Shown here piece by piece: positions 30,187 to 39,695 of a stretch of 64,000 nt of DNA (positions within the stretch are counted from its first letter, which is position 1; the number at the start of each line of letters is the position of its first letter). A program made the translations under genes and the position numbers. The DNA is from Ferrovibrio sp046294345. GTDB lineage: Bacteria > Pseudomonadota > Alphaproteobacteria > Ferrovibrionales > Ferrovibrionaceae. Location: contig JBKBJT010000008.1 of the NCBI GenBank assembly GCA_046294345.1, positions 1-64,000 of the forward strand. Reading direction: 5' to 3'. The notes under the pieces were generated by a model that was not told the origin of the DNA, searched no databases, and was given only the letters and a program-made list of their open reading frames with translations.

Positions 30187-32012
30187 TGGCGCTGTTCCGC
30201 CGCCAGCCGAAAGCGAAACCGCCCTGCACGCCGGCCGACATTCCCGGTAATCCGGGGCTGGTGCGCCTGGAGGGTGCGGCCAAGCAGGCGCTGGAGGCCA
30301 GCCGGGGCCGCCTGGTGATCGGCATCGGGCTGTTTTCTCTGGCCTTCATCGTGCTGGCTGGCCGTCTGGTCGAACTCACCGTGCTGCGTGGCGCGAACGA
30401 GCCGGTGGTGGCGCGCGGGATCAATCCGGAACTGATCGCCAAGACCGCGCTGATGGAGCGCCAGCCCATTGTCGACCGCAACGGCAATATCCTGGCGACC
30501 AACCTGAAGATCGCTTCGCTTTATGCGGATCCGCGCAAGGTGCTGAACCCGGTCGAAGCCGCCACCCGTTTGGCCCAGGCCCTGCCGGAGCTGCCGGCCG
30601 GCGAGGTGCAGGCCAAGCTGGCCTCGGGCAAGAGTTTTGTGTGGCTCAAGCGCGGGCTCACGCCGCGCGAGCAATACGAAGTGAATCGCCTCGGCATTCC
30701 TGGCCTGTATTTCCACAACGAGCAGCGCCGCGTGTACCCGCAGGGCCCGCTCGCCGTGCATGTGCTGGGCTACACCGATATCGACGGCAAGGGCATTTCC
30801 GGCGTCGAGCAGCATTTCGATGAGCAGCTGCGCGATCCTTCGCGCACCGGCGATCCGCTGGAGCTGAGCATCGACATCCGCGTGCAGCATGTGGTGCGCG
30901 ACGAGATCGCCAAGGCGGTCGAATTCTTCAACGCGATCGGCGGCGGCGGCATCGTGCTCGACGTCTATACCGGTGAAGTGATCGCCATGGTCAGCCTGCC
31001 GGATTTCGATCCGGCCGAACCCGGCAGCGCCAGCAAGGAGTCGCGGTTCAACCGCATCACGCTGGGCGTCTATGAAATGGGTTCAACCATGAAGACGCTG
31101 AATACGGCGATGGCGCTGGATTACGGCACCGTCAAGCTGAGCGGCGGCTACGACGCCACCCATCCGATCCAGATCTCGCGCTTCACCATCAAGGACGACC
31201 ACCCGAAGAAGCGCTGGCTCAGCGTGCCGGAAATCTTCATGTATTCCTCCAACATCGGTTCGGCCAAGATGGCCGTCGATGTCGGGCCCGAGCGCCAGCG
31301 TGAATTCATGCAGCGCATGGGCATGCTCAACAAGCCGACCATCGAGTTGCCGGAAGTGGGCGGGCCGCTCATCCCGCGCAACTGGAAGACCGTCGAGACC
31401 ATGACGATCTCGTTCGGTCACGGCCTGTCGGTCACGCCGCTACAGCTTGCCTCTGCCACGGCCGCCATCGTCAATGGCGGCGTGCTGCATCCGCCGACCC
31501 TGATCAAGCGGCCGCCTGGCCTGCCTGCACCCGGCCGCCAGGTGATCCGTCGCGATGTCAGCGACGTGATGCGCAAGCTGATGCTGCTGGTGGTGGAGGA
31601 CGGCACCGGCAAGAAGGCCGATGTCGAGGGCTATCTGGTCGGCGGCAAGACCGGCTCGTCGGAAAAGGTGAACGAGCGCGGCGGCTACAACAAGAAGGCC
31701 AACTTCAACACCTTCGTCGCCGGCTTCCCGATGCATAACCCGCGCTACATCGTGCAGGTGATGATCGACGAACCGAAGGGCAACAAGAGCACCTACGGTT
31801 TCGCCACCGCGGGCTGGACCGCAGCACCGGCCGCCGGGCGCATCATCGGGCGCATCGCGCCGCTGCTGGGCGTGCCCCCGGTGGACGAGACCTCGCCGGC
31901 ACTGAAACAGGCGATGTATGTGCCCATTCCGGGCCAGCCGCTGCCCAATTTCAATAGCCCGAATGTGACTGTCACCGGCCGGACGCAGGAGAAGAAACTT
32001 GCGTCTCAGTGA
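30186..32012 (+). CDS. ftsI: Division-specific peptidoglycan transpeptidase FtsI (PBP3)
   Basis: A 608-residue class B penicillin-binding protein. One membrane anchor (about 43-66) leads to a dimerisation domain and the transpeptidase domain. Catalytic motifs: STMK with Ser300 and Lys303, SSN at 354-356, and KTG at about 488-490. It cross-links septal peptidoglycan together with FtsW. Start ATG 30186 overlaps the ftsL stop by one base; the end overlaps murE by 14 bp. Confidence 0.96.
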   Translation: MALFRRQPKAKPPCTPADIPGNPGLVRLEGAAKQALEASRGRLVIGIGLFSLAFIVLAGRLVELTVLRGANEPVVARGINPELIAKTALMERQPIVDRNGNILATNLKIASLYADPRKVLNPVEAATRLAQALPELPAGEVQAKLASGKSFVWLKRGLTPREQYEVNRLGIPGLYFHNEQRRVYPQGPLAVHVLGYTDIDGKGISGVEQHFDEQLRDPSRTGDPLELSIDIRVQHVVRDEIAKAVEFFNAIGGGGIVLDVYTGEVIAMVSLPDFDPAEPGSASKESRFNRITLGVYEMGSTMKTLNTAMALDYGTVKLSGGYDATHPIQISRFTIKDDHPKKRWLSVPEIFMYSSNIGSAKMAVDVGPERQREFMQRMGMLNKPTIELPEVGGPLIPRNWKTVETMTISFGHGLSVTPLQLASATAAIVNGGVLHPPTLIKRPPGLPAPGRQVIRRDVSDVMRKLMLLVVEDGTGKKADVEGYLVGGKTGSSEKVNERGGYNKKANFNTFVAGFPMHNPRYIVQVMIDEPKGNKSTYGFATAGWTAAPAAGRIIGRIAPLLGVPPVDETSPALKQAMYVPIPGQPLPNFNSPNVTVTGRTQEKKLASQ

Positions 32013-33489
32013 CCTCTGCGCCGACCTCAATCTCGACCCGCGCGCCGCGTCGCTCGATGTCGCCGGCCTGACGGCCGACAGCCGCGCGGTGCGTCCGGGT
32101 TATGTGTTCGCCGCCCTGAAGGGCACGCAGGCCGATGGCCACCGCTTCATCCCCGATGCACGGGCCAAGGGTGCGGTCGCGGTGCTGAGCGATCATGTCG
32201 ATCCGGCCTTCGCCGACCAGATCGCCTTCGTCACCGACGCCAATCCGCGCCGCCGCCTGGCGCTGATGGCGGCTGCCTTCTTCAATGCCCAGCCCCGGCA
32301 TATCGCCGCCGTCACCGGCACCAACGGCAAGACCTCGGTGGCCAATTTCACCGCCCAGATCTGGCAGCGTCTCGGCCTGAAGAGCGCCAGTCTCGGCACG
32401 CTCGGGCTGCATGGCGATGGCCTGGATGAGCCGGTTGCCCATACCACGCCCGATCCGGTGCGCCTGCATGAACTGCTGGCCAGGGCAAAGGCGGCTGGTG
32501 CCGAACACCTGGCGCTGGAAGCATCCAGCCACGGTCTCGATCAGTTCCGGCTCGACGGCGTGACGATGGAAGCAGCGGCTTTCACCAACCTGACTCGCGA
32601 CCACATGGATTATCATCCCACGGTCGAAGCCTATTTCGCCGCCAAGCTGCGGCTGTTCGACGCGCTGCTGCCCGAGAAGGGCGCCGCGGTTATCAACATG
32701 GACAGCGAATTCGGCAAGCAGGTGGAAGAGGCCTGCCTGCGGCGCGGGCATCGCCTGATCCGCTACGGCCTGCTGGGTAGCGAGCTGAAGCTGCTCTCCG
32801 CTTTGCCGCATGCCGGCGGCCTGCATGTCGAGGCGGAAGTCTTTGGCGTGCGTCGCTCGGTCGATCTGCCGCTGATCGGCGGCTTCCAGGCTGGCAACGT
32901 GCTGGCTGCCTATGGTCTCGTGGTCGGTTGCGGCGCTCATCCGGCCGCGACCTGGGAAACGCTCGCCGGCCTGCAGGGCGTGCCGGGCCGCATGCAGCAG
33001 GCCGCGCGCCGCGGCAACGGTGCCAGCATCTATGTCGATTATGCCCATACGCCCGATGCACTGGAAACCGTGCTGAAAGCTGCGCGCCCCCATGCGGCGA
33101 AGCGGCTCGTCGTGGTGTTTGGTTGCGGCGGCGACCGCGATCGCGGCAAACGTCCGCTGATGGGCGAGATCGCGACCCGACTGGCCGACCGCGTTTATGT
33201 CACCGACGACAATCCGCGCGGCGAACAGCCGGAAACCATTCGTGCCGCGATCATGGCGGCGGCAAAAGGCGCCACTGAAATCGGTGATCGTCGCGCCGCA
33301 ATCTTCGCCGCCGTGAATGAACTCGACAGCGGCGATCTGCTGCTGGTTGCCGGCAAGGGCCATGAACAGGGCCAGATCGTGGGCGGTGAAACGCGCCCCT
33401 TCGACGACCTGTCTGTCGCACGCGAAGCCGTGTCTGCGGCGGATGCAGGGTCTGCTTCGGGCAGCGCACCATACGGGGGTAAATATTAA
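31999..33489 (+). CDS. murE: UDP-MurNAc-L-Ala-D-Glu:meso-DAP ligase
   Basis: A 496-residue cytosolic ATP-dependent ligase that adds the third amino acid of the peptidoglycan stem. The ATP loop VTGTNGKTSVANF is near residue 107, and DDNPRGE near 396 has the DNPR motif that selects meso-diaminopimelate over lysine. Start TTG 31999 is preceded by AGGAGAAG (31987-31994) and overlaps ftsI by 14 bp. The TAA shares a base with the murF ATG. Confidence 0.95.
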   Translation: MRLSDLCADLNLDPRAASLDVAGLTADSRAVRPGYVFAALKGTQADGHRFIPDARAKGAVAVLSDHVDPAFADQIAFVTDANPRRRLALMAAAFFNAQPRHIAAVTGTNGKTSVANFTAQIWQRLGLKSASLGTLGLHGDGLDEPVAHTTPDPVRLHELLARAKAAGAEHLALEASSHGLDQFRLDGVTMEAAAFTNLTRDHMDYHPTVEAYFAAKLRLFDALLPEKGAAVINMDSEFGKQVEEACLRRGHRLIRYGLLGSELKLLSALPHAGGLHVEAEVFGVRRSVDLPLIGGFQAGNVLAAYGLVVGCGAHPAATWETLAGLQGVPGRMQQAARRGNGASIYVDYAHTPDALETVLKAARPHAAKRLVVVFGCGGDRDRGKRPLMGEIATRLADRVYVTDDNPRGEQPETIRAAIMAAAKGATEIGDRRAAIFAAVNELDSGDLLLVAGKGHEQGQIVGGETRPFDDLSVAREAVSAADAGSASGSAPYGGKY

Positions 33490-34919
33490 TGGAAGCTTTC
33501 GCGCTCTGGACCTCCGCCGAAGCCGCCTCCGCCACCCATGGCAACAGCGACGGCTTCTGGACCGCAAGCGGCGTCTCGATCGACAGCCGCAGCGTCGCCT
33601 TCGGCGATCTCTTCATCGCCCTGCACGGCCCGAATTTCGACGGTCATGTCTTCGTTGCCGATGCGCTGGCCAAGGGCGCCGCGGCGGCGATGGTGGATCG
33701 CGACCCCGAGACGCTGCAGCCTGGCGCCAACCTGCTGCGCGTCAAGGATACCTTCCAGGGGCTGAACGACCTGGCGGCGGCGGCACGCCAGCGCTGCGCG
33801 GCGAAAGTGATCGGCGTCACCGGCAGTGTCGGCAAGACTTCGACCAAGGAAATGCTGCGTCATGTGCTGGCCGAGCAGGGCGCCACCCATGCCACCACCG
33901 GCAACCTGAACAATCACTGGGGCGTGCCGCTGACGCTGGCGCGCATGCCGGTCGACAGCCGCTTCGCCGTGATCGAGATGGGCATGAATCATGCCGGCGA
34001 GATTCGCCCGCTGTCGCTGCTGTCGCGACCGCATATCGCCATCATCACGGCGGTGGAAGGCGTGCATCTTGAGAATTTCGACAGCATCGAGGGCATCGCC
34101 GATGCCAAGGCGGAAATCTTTGCCGGCCTGGAACCGGGCGGGATTGCCATCGTGAACCGCGACAACCCGCATTTCGAGCGTGTCGCTGCCGCTGCGAAGG
34201 CGGCGGGCGCAGCCGAAGTGATCGGCTTCGGCGAACATCCGCAGGCGCAGGCCAAACTGGTGAAATACGCGCCGCACACCTCATGCTCCTGCGTGGCGGC
34301 CGATATCCTCGGCCACCCGATGACCTTCAAGATCGGCGCGCCGGGGCGGCATTGGGTGTTGAACGCGCTGGCCGTGCTGGCTGCTGCCGAACTGGTCGGC
34401 GCCGATCTGGCCGAGGCCGGCATGGCGCTGGCCGGCGTGACCGCACCGAAGGGCCGTGGCGAGCGCCACACCATCGACTGGCGCGACGGCGGCAGCATTG
34501 ATCTGATCGACGACAGCTACAATGCCAGCCCGCCCAGCATGCGCGCGGCCTTCTCGGTGCTGGCCATGGCCAAACCAGGTGCTTCGCGTGGCCGTCGCAT
34601 CGCCGTGCTGGGCGACATGCTGGAGCTGGGTCCCGATGCCGAGGCCGCGCATGCCGGACTCGCCGCCGATCTGGTGGCCGGGCAGATCGATCTGGTTTTC
34701 GCCAGCGGGCCGCTGATGCGTGGACTCTACGATGCCCTGCCGCCGCAGATGCGCGGCCACCATGCCTCCAATTCCGCCGAACTGGTGCAGCCGCTGCGCC
34801 GCGCCATCCGCAGCGGCGATGTGCTGCTGGTGAAGGGTTCGCTGGGTAGCCGCATGCGCCTCATCGTCGACGATCTTTTGACTCCGGCGCCGCAACCGCG
34901 CGCCGCCAACGGCTGGTGA
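33489..34919 (+). CDS. murF: UDP-MurNAc-tripeptide:D-Ala-D-Ala ligase
   Basis: A 476-residue cytosolic enzyme that adds D-Ala-D-Ala to complete the UDP-MurNAc pentapeptide. ATP loop GVTGSVGKTSTKEML is near residue 110; IEMGMNHAGEI near 162 and DLIDDSYNASPPSM near 337 are MurF-specific. It starts at the last base of the murE stop and ends 16 bp before mraY. Confidence 0.95.
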   Translation: MEAFALWTSAEAASATHGNSDGFWTASGVSIDSRSVAFGDLFIALHGPNFDGHVFVADALAKGAAAAMVDRDPETLQPGANLLRVKDTFQGLNDLAAAARQRCAAKVIGVTGSVGKTSTKEMLRHVLAEQGATHATTGNLNNHWGVPLTLARMPVDSRFAVIEMGMNHAGEIRPLSLLSRPHIAIITAVEGVHLENFDSIEGIADAKAEIFAGLEPGGIAIVNRDNPHFERVAAAAKAAGAAEVIGFGEHPQAQAKLVKYAPHTSCSCVAADILGHPMTFKIGAPGRHWVLNALAVLAAAELVGADLAEAGMALAGVTAPKGRGERHTIDWRDGGSIDLIDDSYNASPPSMRAAFSVLAMAKPGASRGRRIAVLGDMLELGPDAEAAHAGLAADLVAGQIDLVFASGPLMRGLYDALPPQMRGHHASNSAELVQPLRRAIRSGDVLLVKGSLGSRMRLIVDDLLTPAPQPRAANGW

Positions 34920-34935
34920 CAAGGACACCTGTAGA

Positions 34936-36024
34936 ATGCTGTATCACCTGCTGTATCCCCTGGCGGACGAGTTCAACATCCTGAACCTGTTCCGCTACAT
35001 CACCTTCCGCACCGGTGGCGCGATCCTCACCGGCATGGTTCTGGCCTTCGTGATCGGCGAGCCGCTGATCAACTGGCTGCGCGCCAAGCAGGGCAAGGGG
35101 CAGCCGATCCGCGAGGATGGCCCGGAAGGCCACCTCATCACCAAGCGCGGCACGCCCACGATGGGCGGCTTTCTGATCCTGCTGGGCGTCGGTGCGGGTA
35201 CGCTGCTGTGGGCGGATCTGACCAACCGGTATGTGTGGGTCGTGTTGCTGGTCACCTTCGGTTTCGGCCTGATCGGTTTCTATGACGACTATCTGAAGGT
35301 CACCAAGCAGAATCCGAAAGGCGTACCAGGCAAGCTGAAACTCGGCCTGCAGGTGATCATCGCCGGCGTTGCCGCCGTGTGGATCAACCAGATCACCGCC
35401 GCGCCGCTGAATACCAGCCTGGCCGTGCCGTTCCTGAAGGATGTGTTGCTGAACCTCGGCTGGTTCATGATCCCGTTCGCTGCCTTCGTGATGATCGGCG
35501 CTTCGAATGCCGTGAACCTCACCGACGGCCTGGATGGCCTCGCCATCGTGCCGGTGATGATCGCCGCCGCCAGCTTCGGCCTGATCTGCTACCTGGTCGG
35601 CAACGTGGTGTTCGCCAATTACCTGCAGATCCACAACGTGGCGGGCGCCGGCGAACTGGCGGTGTTCTGCGGCGCTTTGGTCGGTGCGGGCATCGGTTTC
35701 CTGTGGTTCAACGCCCCGCCGGCGATGGTGTTCATGGGCGATACCGGCTCGCTCAGCCTGGGCGGCGCGCTCGGCACCGTCAGCGTGATCGTGAAGCATG
35801 AGCTGGTGCTGGCGATTATCGGCGGCCTGTTCGTGCTGGAAACCGTGTCGGTGATGGTGCAGGTGGCCAGTTTCAAGCTGACCGGCAAGCGCGTCTTCCG
35901 CATGGCGCCGCTGCATCACCATTTCGAGAAGAAGGGTTGGAAGGAGCCGACCATCGTGATCCGCTTCTGGATCATCGCGGTGATCCTGGCGCTGGCCGGC
36001 CTGTCCACGCTGAAACTGCGGTGA
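34936..36024 (+). CDS. mraY: Phospho-MurNAc-pentapeptide translocase
   Basis: A 362-residue inner-membrane enzyme with ten predicted helices; it transfers phospho-MurNAc-pentapeptide to undecaprenyl phosphate, making lipid I. Signature motifs are FYDDYLKVTKQNPKG (about 115), NLTDGLDGLA (about 195) with catalytic Asp residues, MGDTGSLSLGGALG (about 265) and LHHHFEKKGW (about 325). AAGGAC precedes ATG 34936. The 7-bp gap to murD indicates one transcript. Confidence 0.96.
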   Translation: MLYHLLYPLADEFNILNLFRYITFRTGGAILTGMVLAFVIGEPLINWLRAKQGKGQPIREDGPEGHLITKRGTPTMGGFLILLGVGAGTLLWADLTNRYVWVVLLVTFGFGLIGFYDDYLKVTKQNPKGVPGKLKLGLQVIIAGVAAVWINQITAAPLNTSLAVPFLKDVLLNLGWFMIPFAAFVMIGASNAVNLTDGLDGLAIVPVMIAAASFGLICYLVGNVVFANYLQIHNVAGAGELAVFCGALVGAGIGFLWFNAPPAMVFMGDTGSLSLGGALGTVSVIVKHELVLAIIGGLFVLETVSVMVQVASFKLTGKRVFRMAPLHHHFEKKGWKEPTIVIRFWIIAVILALAGLSTLKLR

Positions 36025-36031
36025 CGCTGGC

Positions 36032-37420
36032 ATGATCGCACTCACGCATACTCGCGGACAGACCTGGGCGGTGTTCGGCCTCGCGCGCAGCGGGCTGGCC
36101 ACGGCGCAGGCGCTTGTCGCCGGCGGTGCGGAGGTGCGCCTGTGGGACGACAACGAGGCCTCGCGGGCGGCGGCAGAAGCGGCCGGTTTCCGGGCCACGC
36201 CGCTGGACGATGCCGCCCTGGCCGGCTGTGCCGGGCTGGCACTGGCGCCGGGCGTGCCGCTGACCCATCCGGTGCCGCATCAGGTGGTTGCCAACGCGCA
36301 TCGTGCCGGTGTGCCGGTGCTAGGCGACATCGAGTTGCTGCTGCGTGAAGTAAAGCCGGTGGTCTACGGCGTGACCGGCACCAATGGCAAATCCACCACC
36401 ACGGCTTTGCTGGCGCATGTGCTCTCCGCCGCCGGCCGGAATATCGCGCTCGGCGGCAATATCGGTACGCCGGTTCTGGCCCTGCCGCGCCATGCCGCCG
36501 GCGAAGGCGTTTATGTGCTGGAGATGTCGTCCTACCAGATCGACCTGACGCCGGGCTGGCAGGCGAAGATCGCGATCCTGCTCAACATCACGCCGGATCA
36601 CCTCGACCGCCATGGCACGCTGGAAAACTACGCGGCCATCAAGGCGCGGATCTTCGCAGGCCAGGGCGGCGGCGATACTGCCGTCATCGGTGTCGACGAC
36701 GGTCATTGCCGGGCCATCCATGCCGCCCTGATACGCGAAAAGTCCGGCCGCACCATCGTGCCGGTTTCCATCGAACGTATTATCGAGAACGGGATCAGCG
36801 CGGTGGATGGCCGGCTCTACGACAATGGCCGCGAAGTCTTCGCGCTCGATTTTCCGGCCCTGCCCGGCGCCCATAACGGCCAGAACATCGCCTGCGTCTA
36901 TGCGGCCGCCCGTGCCGCCGGACTGGATGCTGCCACGATCCGCGCCGGCATCGCGTCTTTCCCCGGCCTGAAGCACCGCCTGCAGCGCGCCGGTGTGGTG
37001 GATGGCATTCCCTGCATCAACGATTCCAAGGCCACCAACGCCGATTCCACCGCCAAGGCGCTGGCCTCCTTCGAGGCGATCTACTGGATTGCCGGCGGCA
37101 AGGCCAAGGAAGGCGGCATTGCCAGCCTGCGGCCCTTCTTCCCGCGCATCCGCCATGCCAGCCTGATCGGCGACGCGGCAAAGGATTTCGCCGCCACGCT
37201 GGGCGATGCCGTATCGCACACGCTGTGCGGCACGCTGGACAAGGCGCTGGACGATGCGCTGGCGGTGGCGCGACGCGAGAAGCTGAAAGGCGCGGTAGTG
37301 CTGCTCTCGCCGGCCTGCGCTTCCTTTGACCAGTTCAAAAGTTTCGAACATCGCGGCGATGAATTCATCCGGCTGGTGGGCGAACGCGGCGGCCTCAACG
37401 AACAAGGGGCGGCGGCATGA
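36032..37420 (+). CDS. murD: UDP-MurNAc-L-alanine:D-glutamate ligase
   Basis: A 462-residue cytosolic Mur ligase adding D-Glu. VFGLARSGLATAQALVAGG near residue 12 is the UDP-binding Rossmann loop, GVTGTNGKSTTTALLAH near 113 the ATP loop, and NDSKATNADSTAKAL near 330 a MurD signature. The stop overlaps the ftsW ATG by 4 bp. Confidence 0.95.
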   Translation: MIALTHTRGQTWAVFGLARSGLATAQALVAGGAEVRLWDDNEASRAAAEAAGFRATPLDDAALAGCAGLALAPGVPLTHPVPHQVVANAHRAGVPVLGDIELLLREVKPVVYGVTGTNGKSTTTALLAHVLSAAGRNIALGGNIGTPVLALPRHAAGEGVYVLEMSSYQIDLTPGWQAKIAILLNITPDHLDRHGTLENYAAIKARIFAGQGGGDTAVIGVDDGHCRAIHAALIREKSGRTIVPVSIERIIENGISAVDGRLYDNGREVFALDFPALPGAHNGQNIACVYAAARAAGLDAATIRAGIASFPGLKHRLQRAGVVDGIPCINDSKATNADSTAKALASFEAIYWIAGGKAKEGGIASLRPFFPRIRHASLIGDAAKDFAATLGDAVSHTLCGTLDKALDDALAVARREKLKGAVVLLSPACASFDQFKSFEHRGDEFIRLVGERGGLNEQGAAA

Positions 37421-38541
37421 TCACCTTTTCGCGCACCGATACCTCCGTGCTCGGCCGCTGGTGGTGGACGGTCGACCGCTGGCTGCTGGTCGCCGTCGCC
37501 GTGCTGATCGCCGTGGGCACGGTACTCACGCTGGCGGCTTCGCCGGCCGTGGCCAATCGCATCGGCCTCGCCAATTTCCATTTCGTGCAGCGCCAGCTGG
37601 TCTTCCTGGTGCCGGCGCTGCTGATCATGATCGGCACCTCGCTGCTTGATCCGGTCGGCGTGCGCCGCGTCGCCACCATCGTGTTCCTGGGTGCGCTGCT
37701 TGGCGTGATGCTCACCTTCTTCATGGGCATCGAAGTGAAGGGTGCCCATCGCTGGATTTCCTTCGGCGGGCTCTCGCTGCAACCCTCCGAATTCGTCAAG
37801 CCGGCCTTCGCCGTGGTGGCCGCCTGGCTGTTTTCCGAATGGCGCAAGGGCACCGGCTTCCCCGGCTGGGCGATCTCGACCGCGCTCTGCGCCCTGGTCG
37901 TCGGCCTGCTGCTGATGCAGCCCGACCTCGGCATGGCGGTGGTGGTCTGCGCCGTATGGCTGGCGCAGTTCTTCATCGCCGGTCTGCCGATCGTGTTCGT
38001 GCTGGCGCTGGGCGGCCTCGGCCTGGCCGGCATCTTCGGCGCCTATCTGATCTTCCCCCATGTCGCCAGCCGCATCGACAAGTTCATCGATCCGGCGAAC
38101 AAGGAGAATTACCAGATCGAACGCGCCATGGAGGCCTTTGCCACCGGCGGCATCTGGGGGCGCGGTCCGGGCGAGGGCGCGGTGAAAAGCGTGCTGCCCG
38201 ATGCCCATACCGATTTCATCTTTGCGGTGGCCGGCGAGGAATTCGGCCTGTTCGCCTGCCTGTTCATCGTCGGTGTCTTCGCCTTCATCGTGCTGCGCTG
38301 CTTCTCGCGCCTGATGACCGAAAGCAATCTGTTCGTGCTGCTGGCCGCCGCCGGCCTTACGACCCAGTTTGGCCTGCAGGCGGTGATCAATATCGGCGTG
38401 AACCTGCATCTGCTGCCCACCAAGGGCATGACATTACCCTTTATCTCCTATGGCGGCTCGTCGCTGCTGGCGCTGGCCTTCGCCATGGGCATGCTGCTGG
38501 CGCTGACCCGCTGGCGGCCCGATAGCGGAGCGGTGCGATGA
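37417..38541 (+). CDS. ftsW: Septal peptidoglycan glycosyltransferase FtsW
   Basis: A 374-residue SEDS-family inner-membrane protein with ten predicted helices. LQPSEFVKPAFAVVAAW, LLMQPDLGMAVVV and the C-terminal LLPTKGMTLPFISYGGSSLLA are SEDS hallmarks, the last being diagnostic of FtsW/RodA. It polymerises lipid II at the septum in complex with FtsI. Overlaps murD and murG by 4 bp each. Confidence 0.95.
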   Translation: MITFSRTDTSVLGRWWWTVDRWLLVAVAVLIAVGTVLTLAASPAVANRIGLANFHFVQRQLVFLVPALLIMIGTSLLDPVGVRRVATIVFLGALLGVMLTFFMGIEVKGAHRWISFGGLSLQPSEFVKPAFAVVAAWLFSEWRKGTGFPGWAISTALCALVVGLLLMQPDLGMAVVVCAVWLAQFFIAGLPIVFVLALGGLGLAGIFGAYLIFPHVASRIDKFIDPANKENYQIERAMEAFATGGIWGRGPGEGAVKSVLPDAHTDFIFAVAGEEFGLFACLFIVGVFAFIVLRCFSRLMTESNLFVLLAAAGLTTQFGLQAVINIGVNLHLLPTKGMTLPFISYGGSSLLALAFAMGMLLALTRWRPDSGAVR

Positions 38542-39695
38542 CGGCGGCCTCCGAAACCACGATCCTGCTTGCCGCCGGCGGCACCGGTGGCCATGTGTTT
38601 CCGGCCGAGGCGCTGGCGGCCGAACTGCTGCGTCGCGGCCATCGCGTTGGCCTGGTCACCGACACGCGCGGCAAGGGCTTCGGCCAGTCGCTGCCCGAAT
38701 TGCCGCTGTATCGCATTCCGGCCGGCACGCCGAGCGGCCGCGGCATCATGGGCAAGTTGCTGAGCGTCGTCGAGATCGCGCAGGGCGTGGTGGCGGCTAT
38801 GTCGCTGCTGGCGCTGACCCGACCGGCCGCCGTGGTCGGTTTCGGCGGTTATCCGTCGCTGCCGCTGCTGCTGGCCGCGCGGCTGAAAAAGATTCCGATC
38901 CTGATCCACGAACAGAATGCCGTTCTGGGCCGCGTCAACCGCCTGGTGGCGAAACGGGCCGCCCGCATTGCCACGTCGTTTCCTGCCACGCATTTCCTGC
39001 CGGCCCAGGCGACCGTCACAGTCACCGGCAATCCGGTGCGGCCGACGATCCTGGCGGCCGCCGACGTGCCTTACGCAACGCCCGATCAGAATCTGCGCCT
39101 GCTGGTGATGGGGGGCAGCCAGGGGGCGCGCGTGTTGTCCGATGTGGTGCCGGCCGCGCTGGCGCAGTTGCCGCCCGAGATGAAGCGCCGCCTGCGCGTG
39201 CAGCAGCAATGCCGGCCGGAAGACCTGGAGCGCGTGCGGGCCGCCTATGCCGCCGCCGGCATCGCCGCCGAGACGGCAGGCTTTTTCAGCGATGTGGCCG
39301 AGCGACTTGCGGCTGCGCATCTGGTGGTCAGCCGTTCCGGCGCCAGCAGCACGGCAGAGATCGCCGTGATCGGTCGGCCTTCGCTGCTGGTGCCCTATGC
39401 CCATGCCACCGACGACCATCAGACCGCCAATGCCCAGGCCCTGGCGCAGACCGGCGGGGCCGCGGTGATCGCACAGGACAAGTTCACCGTTGAGCGTGTT
39501 TCGGCTGCCTTCGCCGACCTGCTGGCCGATCCGGCCCAGCTCGCCGCCATGGCCGCCCATGCCCGCAGCGTCGGCCGGCCGCTCGCCACCCAGGCGCTGG
39601 CCGATCTGGTCGAGCGCGTCGTGGCCGAACAGCGCCATCCGCAGCCGCAGCAGGCTGCATCCCGTGACCAGTCAGTGAAAAGGACCGCGGCATGA
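38538..39695 (+). CDS. murG: UDP-GlcNAc:lipid I GlcNAc transferase
   Basis: A 385-residue GT-B glycosyltransferase at the inner face of the membrane that converts lipid I to lipid II. LAAGGTGGHVFPAEALA near residue 12 is the lipid/phosphate loop; ILIHEQNAVLGRVNR and LVVSRSGASSTAEIAVIGRPSL are MurG-specific, the latter in the UDP-GlcNAc site. Overlaps ftsW and murC by 4 bp. Confidence 0.96.
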   Translation: MTAASETTILLAAGGTGGHVFPAEALAAELLRRGHRVGLVTDTRGKGFGQSLPELPLYRIPAGTPSGRGIMGKLLSVVEIAQGVVAAMSLLALTRPAAVVGFGGYPSLPLLLAARLKKIPILIHEQNAVLGRVNRLVAKRAARIATSFPATHFLPAQATVTVTGNPVRPTILAAADVPYATPDQNLRLLVMGGSQGARVLSDVVPAALAQLPPEMKRRLRVQQQCRPEDLERVRAAYAAAGIAAETAGFFSDVAERLAAAHLVVSRSGASSTAEIAVIGRPSLLVPYAHATDDHQTANAQALAQTGGAAVIAQDKFTVERVSAAFADLLADPAQLAAMAAHARSVGRPLATQALADLVERVVAEQRHPQPQQAASRDQSVKRTAA